DNA from: Clostridiales bacterium
Lineage (GTDB): Bacteria > Bacillota > Clostridia > Lachnospirales > Lachnospiraceae
DNA: 64,000 bases
Reading direction: 5' to 3'
Assembly (NCBI GenBank): GCA_012839295.1
Contig: DUNO01000068.1
Coordinates: forward strand, 30,537-94,536
In this document: in pieces, positions 51,405 through 59,350 of the stretch
Layout: each line of letters opens with the position of its first letter
Position numbering within the stretch: the stretch's first letter is position 1
Program-made: the position numbers and the translations under genes
The notes under the pieces: generated by a model
The model's database searches: none
What the model saw: the letters and a program-made list of their open reading frames with translations, nothing else
What the model was told of the DNA's origin: nothing

Positions 51405-53801
51405 TTACACTGTGCCCATGAAAACTGCAATCTCATTTATTGTACCCTCTGGCTGAGCCTTAATATGGTCAACTATTTCCCCGTTCAGGCTTAAGATTTT
51501 CACACCCTTCATGATCCTCTCCGGATTTTCAACCCGGATATGGTAGACTGCCCCCCTCCATTCACGGGTGGCCTCAAAGCTGCTCCAATCCGCAGGAATG
51601 CAGGGGTCAACCAGCAGCTCGTCAAATTGGGGACGGATCCCTAAGATGTACCTGGTTGCCGAAAAATAGGCCCAACCGCCGGTGCCGGTCATAAAGGGAT
51701 GCCTTGCCCGTCCAAAGGCAGTATGCTCCTTTCCTACGATAAACTGGCAGTAGGAATAAGGCTCTGCTTCCCTGACCTCAATCCTGTCATTCTGGTGGTA
51801 GGGGCACAGGGCATCATAGAACTTCATGGCACGGTCGCCGCGCCCAAGCTTGCACTCCGCGGCCCAGGCCCAGGGATTGGGATGGCTAAATATCGCCCCG
51901 TTCTCCTTAAGTCCCGGATAAACCCTGGTAACAAATCCAATGTCATCATCCGGCCTGGTATAGGAAGGACCGTTCAGCATAATTCCATAAGGGGTATAAA
52001 GGTATTTGTCAACGGAGTCCATGGCACGGACCGCCTTCTCCCCGTCGGCAACGCCGGAGAGCACGGCCCAGGCATTGGATTCCAAATGAATCTTCCCCTC
52101 TTCATCCTCCATTGTTCCGATTTTCCTGCCTGCATGGGTAATACCCCGGATATACCATTCCTGGTCCCAAAGCTCCCTGTCACATGCGGCTTTCACCTGA
52201 TCCTGCATCGCCTCATATCGTTCTACATCTGTAGATTTTCCAAGATACCGGGCAACCTCAAGGAAATTACCAATAGCCCAGTAATGCAGGAAGGATACCA
52301 TGGCGCTTTCCCCCCCGCCCAGGTTCAGGCAGTCATTCCAGTCCGCCCTAAGCCCTTTGCAGATTCCATTTGCCCCGACCTGTTCGAAGGAAAAATCAAG
52401 GATCCTTGTCATATGCTCATAAACCGTACCGCTCCCTCCGTCCGCATAGGTTACCACCTCATCCAGGAAGGAGAATTCCCCAGTCTCCTTGATATACTCC
52501 ACAATGGAGCTGACCAGCCACAGGGCATCATCAGAGCAGGCCTGGTCTATGCCGTGGATCATGTCATCCTTATCAGGGACCGGTATCAGGGTCGGTGACT
52601 TGAAGGGCTTTATTTCATTATCCGGCTCGAACCACTCCGGCTGGAACAGGTGCAGGCCATAGCCTTTAGAAACCAGGGCCCGCAAAAGCTCCACAATTCT
52701 CTGCCTGCATTTTTCCGGATTGGAATGTGGAACCGTCATGGAATCCTGGGAGGTATCCCGGTAGCCCAGTCCTGTTCTTCCACCCACCTCGATAAAGGAG
52801 GCAAACCTGGAGAACATGATATTGATCTCCGCCTGATATAAGGTCCAGATATTGATCAGGGTGTTCATGCCCTCATTCGGGGTCTTGACCTGCAGCTTGT
52901 TTCGCTTCTTATCCCAGAAAGCCGCCAGCTGCCGAAAGGCTTTATCTACCTGTGCCAGGTCGGAGTATTTCTTACGGATGCTCCTGCCTTCTGCCCGGTT
53001 CCCTTCCCCCAGCATAAAGACAAGCCTGATCTCTTCCCCTGGCTGCAGCTTAAGCTTTTTATGGAGGGAACCGCAATGGTTATTCCCCTTTTCAAAGGAG
53101 CCGCTGCAAATCCCCCGTTCTACAGCAATAGGATTGTTTTCCGTCCGGTACAGCCCGAGGAATTTATCCCGCAGGCAATCAAAGCCGTCAGGCACAAAGC
53201 TGGCCGTAAAGTATTGATAGCCGAATTCCTCATAGAACAGGTCATGCTCAATAATCCCGTCCTCATAAGAGGAGCCGGCGGCATAATTGCTCATTTGAAA
53301 ATTCCGGTTATCCATGTCAATATGATGATAGGAGAATTCCAGGTAGGAAAATACACTTAGGCTCCTCTCCCTATTGTCATTGTTCTTAATCCTGACATCC
53401 CACAGCTCCACAGGATCATCTACGGGAATAAATAATGTCTGCTCTGCATGGAGCCTGTCATAGTCACAGGAATAGGTGGAATAGGACAGGCCATGCCTGC
53501 ATTTATAATCTGCCTCGTTAAGGGGCTTTCCAACGGGCTGCCAGGAGATGCTCCAGTAATCCCCCGTCTCCTCATCCCTTAAGTAAACATAATGTCCCGG
53601 CCGGTCCATGGGGATACTGTTGGCACGGAACCTGGTAATCCGATGGTACTCCGGCGATTTATAAAACAAATACCCCCCGGCAGTATGGTTCACTACCCCG
53701 CACATATCCCTGACACCCAGGTAATTTGTCCATGAGGTCGGCAAATCAACCCGTTCTATTACATACTCCCTCTTGCCGTTGTCAAAATAACCATAGTTCA
53801 A
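51405..53801 (-). CDS. GH94 family phosphorylase, probable N,N'-diacetylchitobiose phosphorylase
   Basis: About 798 residues. It phosphorolyses a beta-linked disaccharide to sugar-1-phosphate plus sugar in the cytosol. The general acid Asp lies in GLRADWNDCLNLGGG (about D490). The series NYGYFDNGKREYV, RPGHYVYLRDE, GYGLHLFQPEWF, GGGESAMVSFLH and GFVTRVYPGLKENGAIFSHP follows what is known of Vibrio chitobiose phosphorylase more closely than cellobiose phosphorylase. The start is a TTG at 53799-53801 with GGGAGGTG 8 nt upstream; the frame is also open for 32 codons upstream without a site. Confidence 0.88.
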   Translation of the reverse strand: MNYGYFDNGKREYVIERVDLPTSWTNYLGVRDMCGVVNHTAGGYLFYKSPEYHRITRFRANSIPMDRPGHYVYLRDEETGDYWSISWQPVGKPLNEADYKCRHGLSYSTYSCDYDRLHAEQTLFIPVDDPVELWDVRIKNNDNRERSLSVFSYLEFSYHHIDMDNRNFQMSNYAAGSSYEDGIIEHDLFYEEFGYQYFTASFVPDGFDCLRDKFLGLYRTENNPIAVERGICSGSFEKGNNHCGSLHKKLKLQPGEEIRLVFMLGEGNRAEGRSIRKKYSDLAQVDKAFRQLAAFWDKKRNKLQVKTPNEGMNTLINIWTLYQAEINIMFSRFASFIEVGGRTGLGYRDTSQDSMTVPHSNPEKCRQRIVELLRALVSKGYGLHLFQPEWFEPDNEIKPFKSPTLIPVPDKDDMIHGIDQACSDDALWLVSSIVEYIKETGEFSFLDEVVTYADGGSGTVYEHMTRILDFSFEQVGANGICKGLRADWNDCLNLGGGESAMVSFLHYWAIGNFLEVARYLGKSTDVERYEAMQDQVKAACDRELWDQEWYIRGITHAGRKIGTMEDEEGKIHLESNAWAVLSGVADGEKAVRAMDSVDKYLYTPYGIMLNGPSYTRPDDDIGFVTRVYPGLKENGAIFSHPNPWAWAAECKLGRGDRAMKFYDALCPYHQNDRIEVREAEPYSYCQFIVGKEHTAFGRARHPFMTGTGGWAYFSATRYILGIRPQFDELLVDPCIPADWSSFEATREWRGAVYHIRVENPERIMKGVKILSLNGEIVDHIKAQPEGTINEIAVFMGTV

Positions 53802-54117
53802 AAAATACACCTCCCATTTTATCCTTAAAACAAATGGAGGAACCGCAGGGGAAGAAACCCGGGCTAAAATAGCGTCAGCTGCCCAAGCTTCCCGCACTTG
53901 CAGTATCTTCCTCTTATCTTAATTATATTAAATAAGGAGGTGATTACTATTGCTGAGAATGTCAATATTTGATTTTAATTGCTCTAGTTATTATCACTAA
54001 ATGGATTACACCTATCAAGGCTTCCGCTGTCAAAACTGCTATTTCCAAAAGCCTCCATTATCAGAAGCTGCTGCTGCAAAAAGTTGCTATTATCAAAAAT
54101 TTCCATTGCTGCAGCTG
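53802..54117 (-). other. 316-bp spacer between the GGDEF-EAL gene and the GH94 gene
   Basis: Holds a possible 40-codon gene (53984-54106), a two-unit tandem repeat of about 48 bp within it, a TATAAT at 53922-53927 on the minus strand without a good -35, and a sequence at 53934-53945 that equals the complement of a ribosome binding site on this strand and a perfect AAGGAGGTGAT site on the plus strand. Confidence 0.5.
53984..54106 (-). CDS. possible small protein, 40 residues, no known family
   Basis: Frame begins 11 bases after the stop codon of the GGDEF-EAL gene and encodes two similar halves, MEIFDNSNFLQQQLL and MEAFGNSSFDSGSL, in a 48-bp tandem duplication that keeps frame. No ribosome binding site precedes the ATG, so expression would depend on reinitiation after the upstream gene. 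Function unknown and existence uncertain. Confidence 0.25.
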   Translation of the reverse strand: MEIFDNSNFLQQQLLIMEAFGNSSFDSGSLDRCNPFSDNN

Positions 54118-57100
54118 CTAAACTCCGATCCGGGTAACGGCGGCGAAGGCTTCCTGAATCTCCTCTACAAGCCCGGAAGAAAGGGGTGCTGGCTCCGGCT
54201 GGGGCCTTGCAATATAGTATCCCTGCACATAGTCAACCCCCAGCTCAATCAAGGCATGAAGCTCAGCGGAGGTCTCCACCCCTTCTGCAATCACGCGGAT
54301 ACCCCTGCTCTCCGCATAGGAGAGCAGATTCTGCAAAAGCTTGCGCCGGTTTACATCCGTGTCAACATTGCGCACAATTGAGATATCAAGCTTCACAAAA
54401 TCCGGGTTAATGGCCAACAGGGCCGTGTCGGAATTATAGCCTGTGCCGAAATCGTCCAGTGCAACCTGGCAGCCCCAACCGGCCGCCCATTCCAGCTTCC
54501 CGTGGGTCGCTGCTTCAGTGGACCGTTCCTCTTCCGTAATCTCAATGACCACCCGGGGCAGCAAATGGGAGAACCGTTCCTGAAGCTCCTTGATATCCTT
54601 CTCCCCTAACAGCTGGTTGGCGACGGAATTGATGAACAGGCGGATCTGCCGGTCGACATTCGCCAGCTTTTCAAAGTCTGTAAGGCTGCGTTTCCAGGTA
54701 AGCCGCTCTATGGCATGGAGCTTGGATTGCATTTTTGCCAGGGCCAGGACCTTGGCCGGAGTTTTGATAGTATCCAGCAGCGGGCGCATCAGGGCTTCAT
54801 AGCCGAACACCGCCCCGCTTCTGGCATCTACGATGGGCTGGAAATAGTAGTCCACCAGCTCCTGGTCGATAAGCCGGTTGATCTCCTCCCTGTTTTGCAG
54901 CAGATAGGAATTTTGGCTATAGTCCTCCAGATCAAATTCCCCAAACTCGCCCTTCGTGGTCTTTTTCACCTGATACATGGCAAAATCAGCGTATTTGAGG
55001 AGCTTTTCATAAGTGGTCGCATGCTCCGGATACCAGGCAATCCCCGCAGATGCGCGGATATTGAAGCGGGAATGGTCCGGCAACGGAAAGGTCGCCTGCC
55101 TTAGCCCCTCCTTCAGGATGCGGATATCCTCCTCAGCCTCCTCCCGGGAGGAATAGCCGGAAAAGAGCACATAAAATTCATCCCCGGACATGCGGGCAAT
55201 GAGTGCCTGCTCCGGCGAATAACAGCGCAGCGCATCCGCCGTGCTGCAAAGATATGCATCCCCGCAGTCATGGCCATAGGAATCATTGATGAATTTAAGG
55301 TTATCCAAATCCAGCATTACCAGAGCAGCAATCCCAAGCTCCTGTGGATCCTTAAAACGCCTGGCTATCTCGGTACTGAAGGCACGCCGGTTGAGCAGGT
55401 TTGTCAGCGAATCATAATCCCGCTCCCTCTCAATCTTGCAACGCTCCAAAACCTCCCTGGTAATATCACTGACCACCCCCGTAATATGTTCCTTGGTAGC
55501 CACTACCTTAAGCCTCACCCAGCGGACCTCCTCCGGTGTACGCTGGATCCGCAGAAGCTTTATGCTCCCATCCTCCGTCTGGTCCTCAATCCTCTCCGTA
55601 AGGGTCTCCATCAGGGTATCAAGCTCCCTCTGGCTGATGGTGCCATCCTGTTCCAGCTTCTCCTCAATCCCCAGCATCTCAAAAAAGCGGCCGGTGCAGA
55701 ATACCCGGTCGTCGCCGGGCAAAGCTTCAAAGGCACCAATTTCTACCCCGGCCATGTCAATGATCCGGGAAAGGCGGCTCGCTTCCCTCGCCACCCGGGT
55801 ACTGAGGATTTCAATTGCCCCGGACAGCTCGTCTATTTCTGAAATCTGCAGCTTATCCAGTGCCAGGGAATGCCGGGGATCACTTTTACGGAGCTGCCGG
55901 AGCAACCGGGTGATGGGGCTTGTAAGCAGCGCACTGGCCGCCCAGGCAGTAGCAAGCCCTAACAACAGGGAAACTCCCAGAGTCACCCAGATCGAATTGG
56001 TTACTCCCCTGGAAAATCCCAGGAGCTGGTCCTTTTCCTGCATCCCGATGAGTGCCCAGCGTTCCTTTTCAAAGGGCGTATTCGTATTATATAGCTCGAA
56101 ATACTGGATACACCCGTATACAGTATCCTCGGGGCGGGAAAGGTTCCCGGATACCCGGAAGGCGTTTCCATACCCCTCCTGCCGGACAAATTCCATTGTT
56201 TTTGCCTTTCCGAAGAGATGCTTATATACCGGTCCGGTGGAAAGCTGTGTATCAAAGGCCAAACCATCACCATTGGCAATGCCAATGAGATACATGCCCT
56301 GCTTCTGTGTATTCAGCTCCTGATACGGAACCAGCTTGCCCAGGTAATCGGTGGAAAGCTCCACTCCCAGTACCGCACGCACAGCGCCCCTGCTGTCCCT
56401 CAGGGGCATCGAATAGGTAATTGTATCCAGGCTGTCCCCCTCTGTCCGGAAGGCCGGGCTCCAGTATCCCAAATTCTTTTCCCCAATCTCCGGATAGGCA
56501 AGGGCCGCTTCATAGGGTTTGCGGTAATAATTCCAGCTTGCCGACTCCCCCGGACTAAAGCTTACATAGGATGTCCAGTTAGAATCCAACGGAATGGCCA
56601 GCTCCTTCGAAATACGGGCAGGCGCGTGGAGCAGTAATAAGTCGGAATTGTTTGCCGAGCTGGTCTCAGGATCCATATCCCGGATATAGAGCGCATGCTT
56701 TTGCAGCCGTCCGGAATCATCATAAACCTCCCCATCCGTCAAAACAAGAAACACTCCCGTCACTAAATTACGGCGCAGCAAGCTAATCAGCTCCGGCGCG
56801 CTTTGCATCAGAAGCTGGTTCTGAATAGAAGAATTTTCTTCTGATCCGCCCTGCTTCTCTTCAAGAATCCTATGGATATTCTGTGCTGCCGGATCCAGGT
56901 TCGACCAACGCCCCAGCATCTCACCCTGGAGGTAGTTACGCCTGTTTACCACTTGCCCGTTCAGGATATCAAAGGCATTGTGGTTCAGCTTATCAAGGGT
57001 ACCTCCCCATATAATGTTAATGGAGAACAGCCCTGCCTGCACAAATATTGCAATAACCACTGGAAGCAGGATACGGCTCATAATCGAATTGCCGGGCCTG

Positions 57101-57153
57101 CGCGCTTTTTCTTTGGTGTATTTTTGTCCCATTTCCATCCTCTTCCTGTTCAT
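54118..57153 (-). CDS. membrane-bound Cache-PAS-GGDEF-EAL protein (cyclic di-GMP turnover)
   Basis: About 1011 residues. Helix (about 28-50), extracellular Cache-like sensor (about 55-380), helix (about 388-410), HAMP-like linker, a PAS-like segment (about 465-570), GGDEF domain with a SGDEF signature (658-662) and EAL domain with EAL (788-790), EITE, DDFGTGYNS (902-910), K923, EGVET and QGYYIARP, all active-site positions intact. Phosphodiesterase activity is likely; cyclase activity possible. No RxxD inhibitory site precedes SGDEF. Alternate start at 57130-57132. Follows a binding-protein gene by 7 bp. Confidence 0.93.
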   Translation of the reverse strand: MNRKRMEMGQKYTKEKARRPGNSIMSRILLPVVIAIFVQAGLFSINIIWGGTLDKLNHNAFDILNGQVVNRRNYLQGEMLGRWSNLDPAAQNIHRILEEKQGGSEENSSIQNQLLMQSAPELISLLRRNLVTGVFLVLTDGEVYDDSGRLQKHALYIRDMDPETSSANNSDLLLLHAPARISKELAIPLDSNWTSYVSFSPGESASWNYYRKPYEAALAYPEIGEKNLGYWSPAFRTEGDSLDTITYSMPLRDSRGAVRAVLGVELSTDYLGKLVPYQELNTQKQGMYLIGIANGDGLAFDTQLSTGPVYKHLFGKAKTMEFVRQEGYGNAFRVSGNLSRPEDTVYGCIQYFELYNTNTPFEKERWALIGMQEKDQLLGFSRGVTNSIWVTLGVSLLLGLATAWAASALLTSPITRLLRQLRKSDPRHSLALDKLQISEIDELSGAIEILSTRVAREASRLSRIIDMAGVEIGAFEALPGDDRVFCTGRFFEMLGIEEKLEQDGTISQRELDTLMETLTERIEDQTEDGSIKLLRIQRTPEEVRWVRLKVVATKEHITGVVSDITREVLERCKIERERDYDSLTNLLNRRAFSTEIARRFKDPQELGIAALVMLDLDNLKFINDSYGHDCGDAYLCSTADALRCYSPEQALIARMSGDEFYVLFSGYSSREEAEEDIRILKEGLRQATFPLPDHSRFNIRASAGIAWYPEHATTYEKLLKYADFAMYQVKKTTKGEFGEFDLEDYSQNSYLLQNREEINRLIDQELVDYYFQPIVDARSGAVFGYEALMRPLLDTIKTPAKVLALAKMQSKLHAIERLTWKRSLTDFEKLANVDRQIRLFINSVANQLLGEKDIKELQERFSHLLPRVVIEITEEERSTEAATHGKLEWAAGWGCQVALDDFGTGYNSDTALLAINPDFVKLDISIVRNVDTDVNRRKLLQNLLSYAESRGIRVIAEGVETSAELHALIELGVDYVQGYYIARPQPEPAPLSSGLVEEIQEAFAAVTRIGV

Positions 57154-57160
57154 CCGCACC

Positions 57161-58627
57161 TTAATTCATATCGATTGCAGCGCGGACCCCATCAACAAAC
57201 TCCTGGTACCAGCTCTGGAAGCTCTGGTCAGTTGCATAGCTGGCCACCGCCTCAGCCAGGGGCATCCCTCCCTCTGCCAATGCGAGAACCTGTTCACGGT
57301 CTGCTTTTGCACGGTCGGAAAGGGAATACTCCATGACCCTGCGGGCATCGGAGGAGCCGGAAAATGCGGGTTCAAAATACAGTTCATATTTATTGACTAC
57401 GTCAACCGATACAGAAAGGGCATCCTGCACTGCTGTGGGCAGCTCCTGAAAGCCCCCGGACTCCCGGATGAGGTCCATATCATTTGCCTCCTCCTTCACC
57501 GGCAGATAGGCGGAGGAAATAGAAAAGTTAATATTGCGGTCTGCTTCAACAAACCATTTTAGAAAGGTTGCCGCTGCTAATTCAGTCTTTGGATCCGAGG
57601 CGATAACCGCCATGCCGGCTCCCTGCTGGATGGCGCTGGGCTTCGCCCCTGCAAAACAGGGGGCTGCAAAAACCGCTGCTTCGATAGGGTAGCTGGTATC
57701 ATCAGCCCGTGTGACCTGGTCAGGGAAATAATATGCACCCGTCGTTGAGCCTACCAGCGCAATAATATCCCCTGTCTTGGCATCATCTGAACGAAACCGG
57801 CCATAGGAGCCGAACCAGCCATTGATGTAAGGGATATAGTAGCTATCCCAGAGCTTGCGGAAAGCTGCCTCCTCCGGCTCGAAGGTTACCTTCCCTCCTT
57901 TATGGGAAAAAAGGGATTTACCGGTCAGCTGGTAATATCCCAGAATAATATAATTTGCCATGGCATCCCGTCCGAACATTGCCTTGCCGTCACCTTGGAT
58001 GTCCGGCGTTTTCGCATCTGTCCAGTTATAATAATCCTCGGAGGTGTCTACCAGCCCTTCGATGGTCCCAAGGTCTGACAGCGAAGCACCCGTATCCGCA
58101 GCAAACAGATCCCAGTCGGTTTTATTGACCATCAAGGTTTCTGTGGATTTTCCTGTAGGTATGATTTTTAAGCTGCCCTCCTCGTCAAAGCGGCCTTCCC
58201 CAATGTAGGCATCCACATATTCCTCCAGCTCCTCTTTTGTAAAATAGCTGTCCAAGGATGCTATAACATTTTGCTTATCCAGGTCATATACCGTATCGAT
58301 GTAGGTGGAGAAAGCCGTCGGTACTCCACTTGCACCCACCTTCTTATCCACCGCATCATGGATCTTCTGGGACAGTTCATTTATATTGCCCTGACTAAAG
58401 GCCTCTACCACAATACCCTTCTCCTGCCCGACAGTCTCATTAAACTGGGTTACCAGGCTGTCAAAGGCCAGCTTCTGCGGTCCATTGTAATAATGCCAGA
58501 TTTCAATTGAAACCGGCTTGTCGGGATCCAGCATATTCTGGGTACTCCGTGAATCTCCTGCGCAGGCACCTGCCAGCAGCATGGCTCCCACGGCAGCTGC
58601 CATAATCCAAACTCCGGACTTCTTCAT
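57161..58627 (-). CDS. extracellular solute-binding lipoprotein paired with the GGDEF-EAL gene
   Basis: 488-residue family 1-like binding protein; signal sequence with a weak lipobox LAGAC (Cys 22), then IEIWHYYNGPQKLAFDSLV, typical of sugar/oligosaccharide-binding proteins. The start at 58625-58627 has GGGAGG upstream; an upstream frame extension is unlikely. No permease is encoded nearby and the next gene, 7 bp on, is a Cache-GGDEF-EAL protein. It may present a ligand to that sensor. Confidence 0.9.
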   Translation of the reverse strand: MKKSGVWIMAAAVGAMLLAGACAGDSRSTQNMLDPDKPVSIEIWHYYNGPQKLAFDSLVTQFNETVGQEKGIVVEAFSQGNINELSQKIHDAVDKKVGASGVPTAFSTYIDTVYDLDKQNVIASLDSYFTKEELEEYVDAYIGEGRFDEEGSLKIIPTGKSTETLMVNKTDWDLFAADTGASLSDLGTIEGLVDTSEDYYNWTDAKTPDIQGDGKAMFGRDAMANYIILGYYQLTGKSLFSHKGGKVTFEPEEAAFRKLWDSYYIPYINGWFGSYGRFRSDDAKTGDIIALVGSTTGAYYFPDQVTRADDTSYPIEAAVFAAPCFAGAKPSAIQQGAGMAVIASDPKTELAAATFLKWFVEADRNINFSISSAYLPVKEEANDMDLIRESGGFQELPTAVQDALSVSVDVVNKYELYFEPAFSGSSDARRVMEYSLSDRAKADREQVLALAEGGMPLAEAVASYATDQSFQSWYQEFVDGVRAAIDMN

Positions 58628-58661
58628 CGGTATTAATCCTCCCACTGCTTTGTTTTCTTTG

Positions 58662-58690
58662 ATTATACTACAGTGGTAAAGGAAAATGAA
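58662..58690 (-). promoter_or_regulatory. candidate promoter of the binding-protein/GGDEF-EAL pair
   Basis: TATAAT (58662-58667) with a weak TTCATT (58685-58690) at 17 bp, minus strand. A poor -35 next to palindromes suggests dependence on an activator. Confidence 0.5.
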
Positions 58691-58693
58691 GTA

Positions 58694-58752
58694 AAATGCG
58701 ACATTTTTCATAGGAATAATGCCGCATTTTGGAGAATAATATAGTATTATTC
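58694..58752 (-). promoter_or_regulatory. two palindromes upstream of the binding-protein promoter
   Basis: AAATGCGACATT (58694-58705) and AATGCCGCATTT (58718-58729) are inverted complements with one mismatch; GAATAATA TAG TATTATTC (58734-58752) is a perfect 19-bp palindrome. They abut the -35 box and lie after the small membrane protein gene. They may be operator sites or form a terminator-like structure. Confidence 0.55.
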
Positions 58753-58779
58753 ATACACTGTGAAGGGCGATTCCCTTCT

Positions 58780-58932
58780 TCAGTCCTGTTTTTTTCTGGA
58801 TTGATACATACCATAAATACTTTTTTCCAGCTTAAGGAGGCACTCACCAAAAAAGTTCATTAATTTTCCGTATAAAATACCCCATCCTATAAACCAAAGA
58901 ACAGCAACAAATAAACGCAAGATTTGTAACAT
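58780..58932 (-). CDS. small membrane protein, 50 residues
   Basis: Sequence starts MLQILRLFVAVLWFIGWGILYG, a single hydrophobic helix, followed by an amphipathic basic tail ending YQSRKKQD. The ATG at 58930-58932 follows GGAGAT 5 nt upstream. The frame is open further upstream to 59118, but that reading covers the 5' leader and has no good site. Its own promoter lies about 200 bp upstream. No family recognised; it precedes the binding-protein/GGDEF-EAL pair. Confidence 0.6.
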   Translation of the reverse strand: MLQILRLFVAVLWFIGWGILYGKLMNFFGECLLKLEKSIYGMYQSRKKQD

Positions 58933-59139
58933 GAAATCTCCATTCCACCGCCAAAGATAGAGGCATAAATATTGTGAACCTTCCCCTTTTTTACACTTCA
59001 TGTAAATTTTGATTGTTTTTATTATTCGCCCAGATATTCTTAAACAAACTGTGAGGGTATCCCCATCTTCCTGCCTGGTATACAAACTCACTGTACGCCG
59101 TGCTTCAGACACCAACACAATTTCTTAATATTTCCTATT

Positions 59140-59168
59140 ATTATACTTTAATTCATTACCTTGCGCAA
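59140..59168 (-). promoter_or_regulatory. promoter of the small membrane protein gene
   Basis: TTGCGC (59163-59168) and TATAAT (59140-59145) with 17-bp spacing on the minus strand, giving a leader of about 200 nt. Confidence 0.6.
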
Positions 59169-59248
59169 CCTAAACCGGTATAAGGTATACACCGGCACCA
59201 TAATACCTCTCTTATTTCCTCAGGCACATTTCCTTGTACTTATATGCT

Positions 59249-59280
59249 AAAAGCGCCGTGGAATTTTACTTCCACGGCGT
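59249..59280 (-). terminator. intrinsic terminator after the hydratase gene
   Basis: CGCCGTGGAA (59254-59263) and TTCCACGGCG (59270-59279) form a perfect 10-bp stem with a 6-base loop; CTTTT follows on the minus strand. Confidence 0.85.
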
Positions 59281-59350
59281 CCATATATCATACGATAGCT
59301 TTATTAAATTTACTTAGCAGAAGCCATTTGGGCAGCAACCCGCCAAATAA

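Larger units (their letters stand above)
58933..59350 (-). other. 418-bp spacer with terminator, promoter and long leader
   Basis: Contains the hydratase terminator (59249-59280), an inverted CCGGTGTATA-like repeat near 59173-59195, the promoter at 59140-59168 and a leader of about 200 nt with a stem GTGAG/CTCAC enclosing GTATACC/GGGGATAC (around 59050-59097). The leader does not match a riboswitch class known to me. Confidence 0.55.

Noticed and set aside
54001..54381. 126-codon plus-strand frame with a nearby perfect AAGGAGGTGAT site
   Set aside because: The site precedes a 16-codon frame that stops before it, and two thirds of the long frame is antisense to the EAL domain.
58933..59118. 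N-terminal extension of the small membrane protein to 112 residues
   Set aside because: The extension covers the structured leader, has a poor start and site; the internal ATG has GGAGAT at good spacing.
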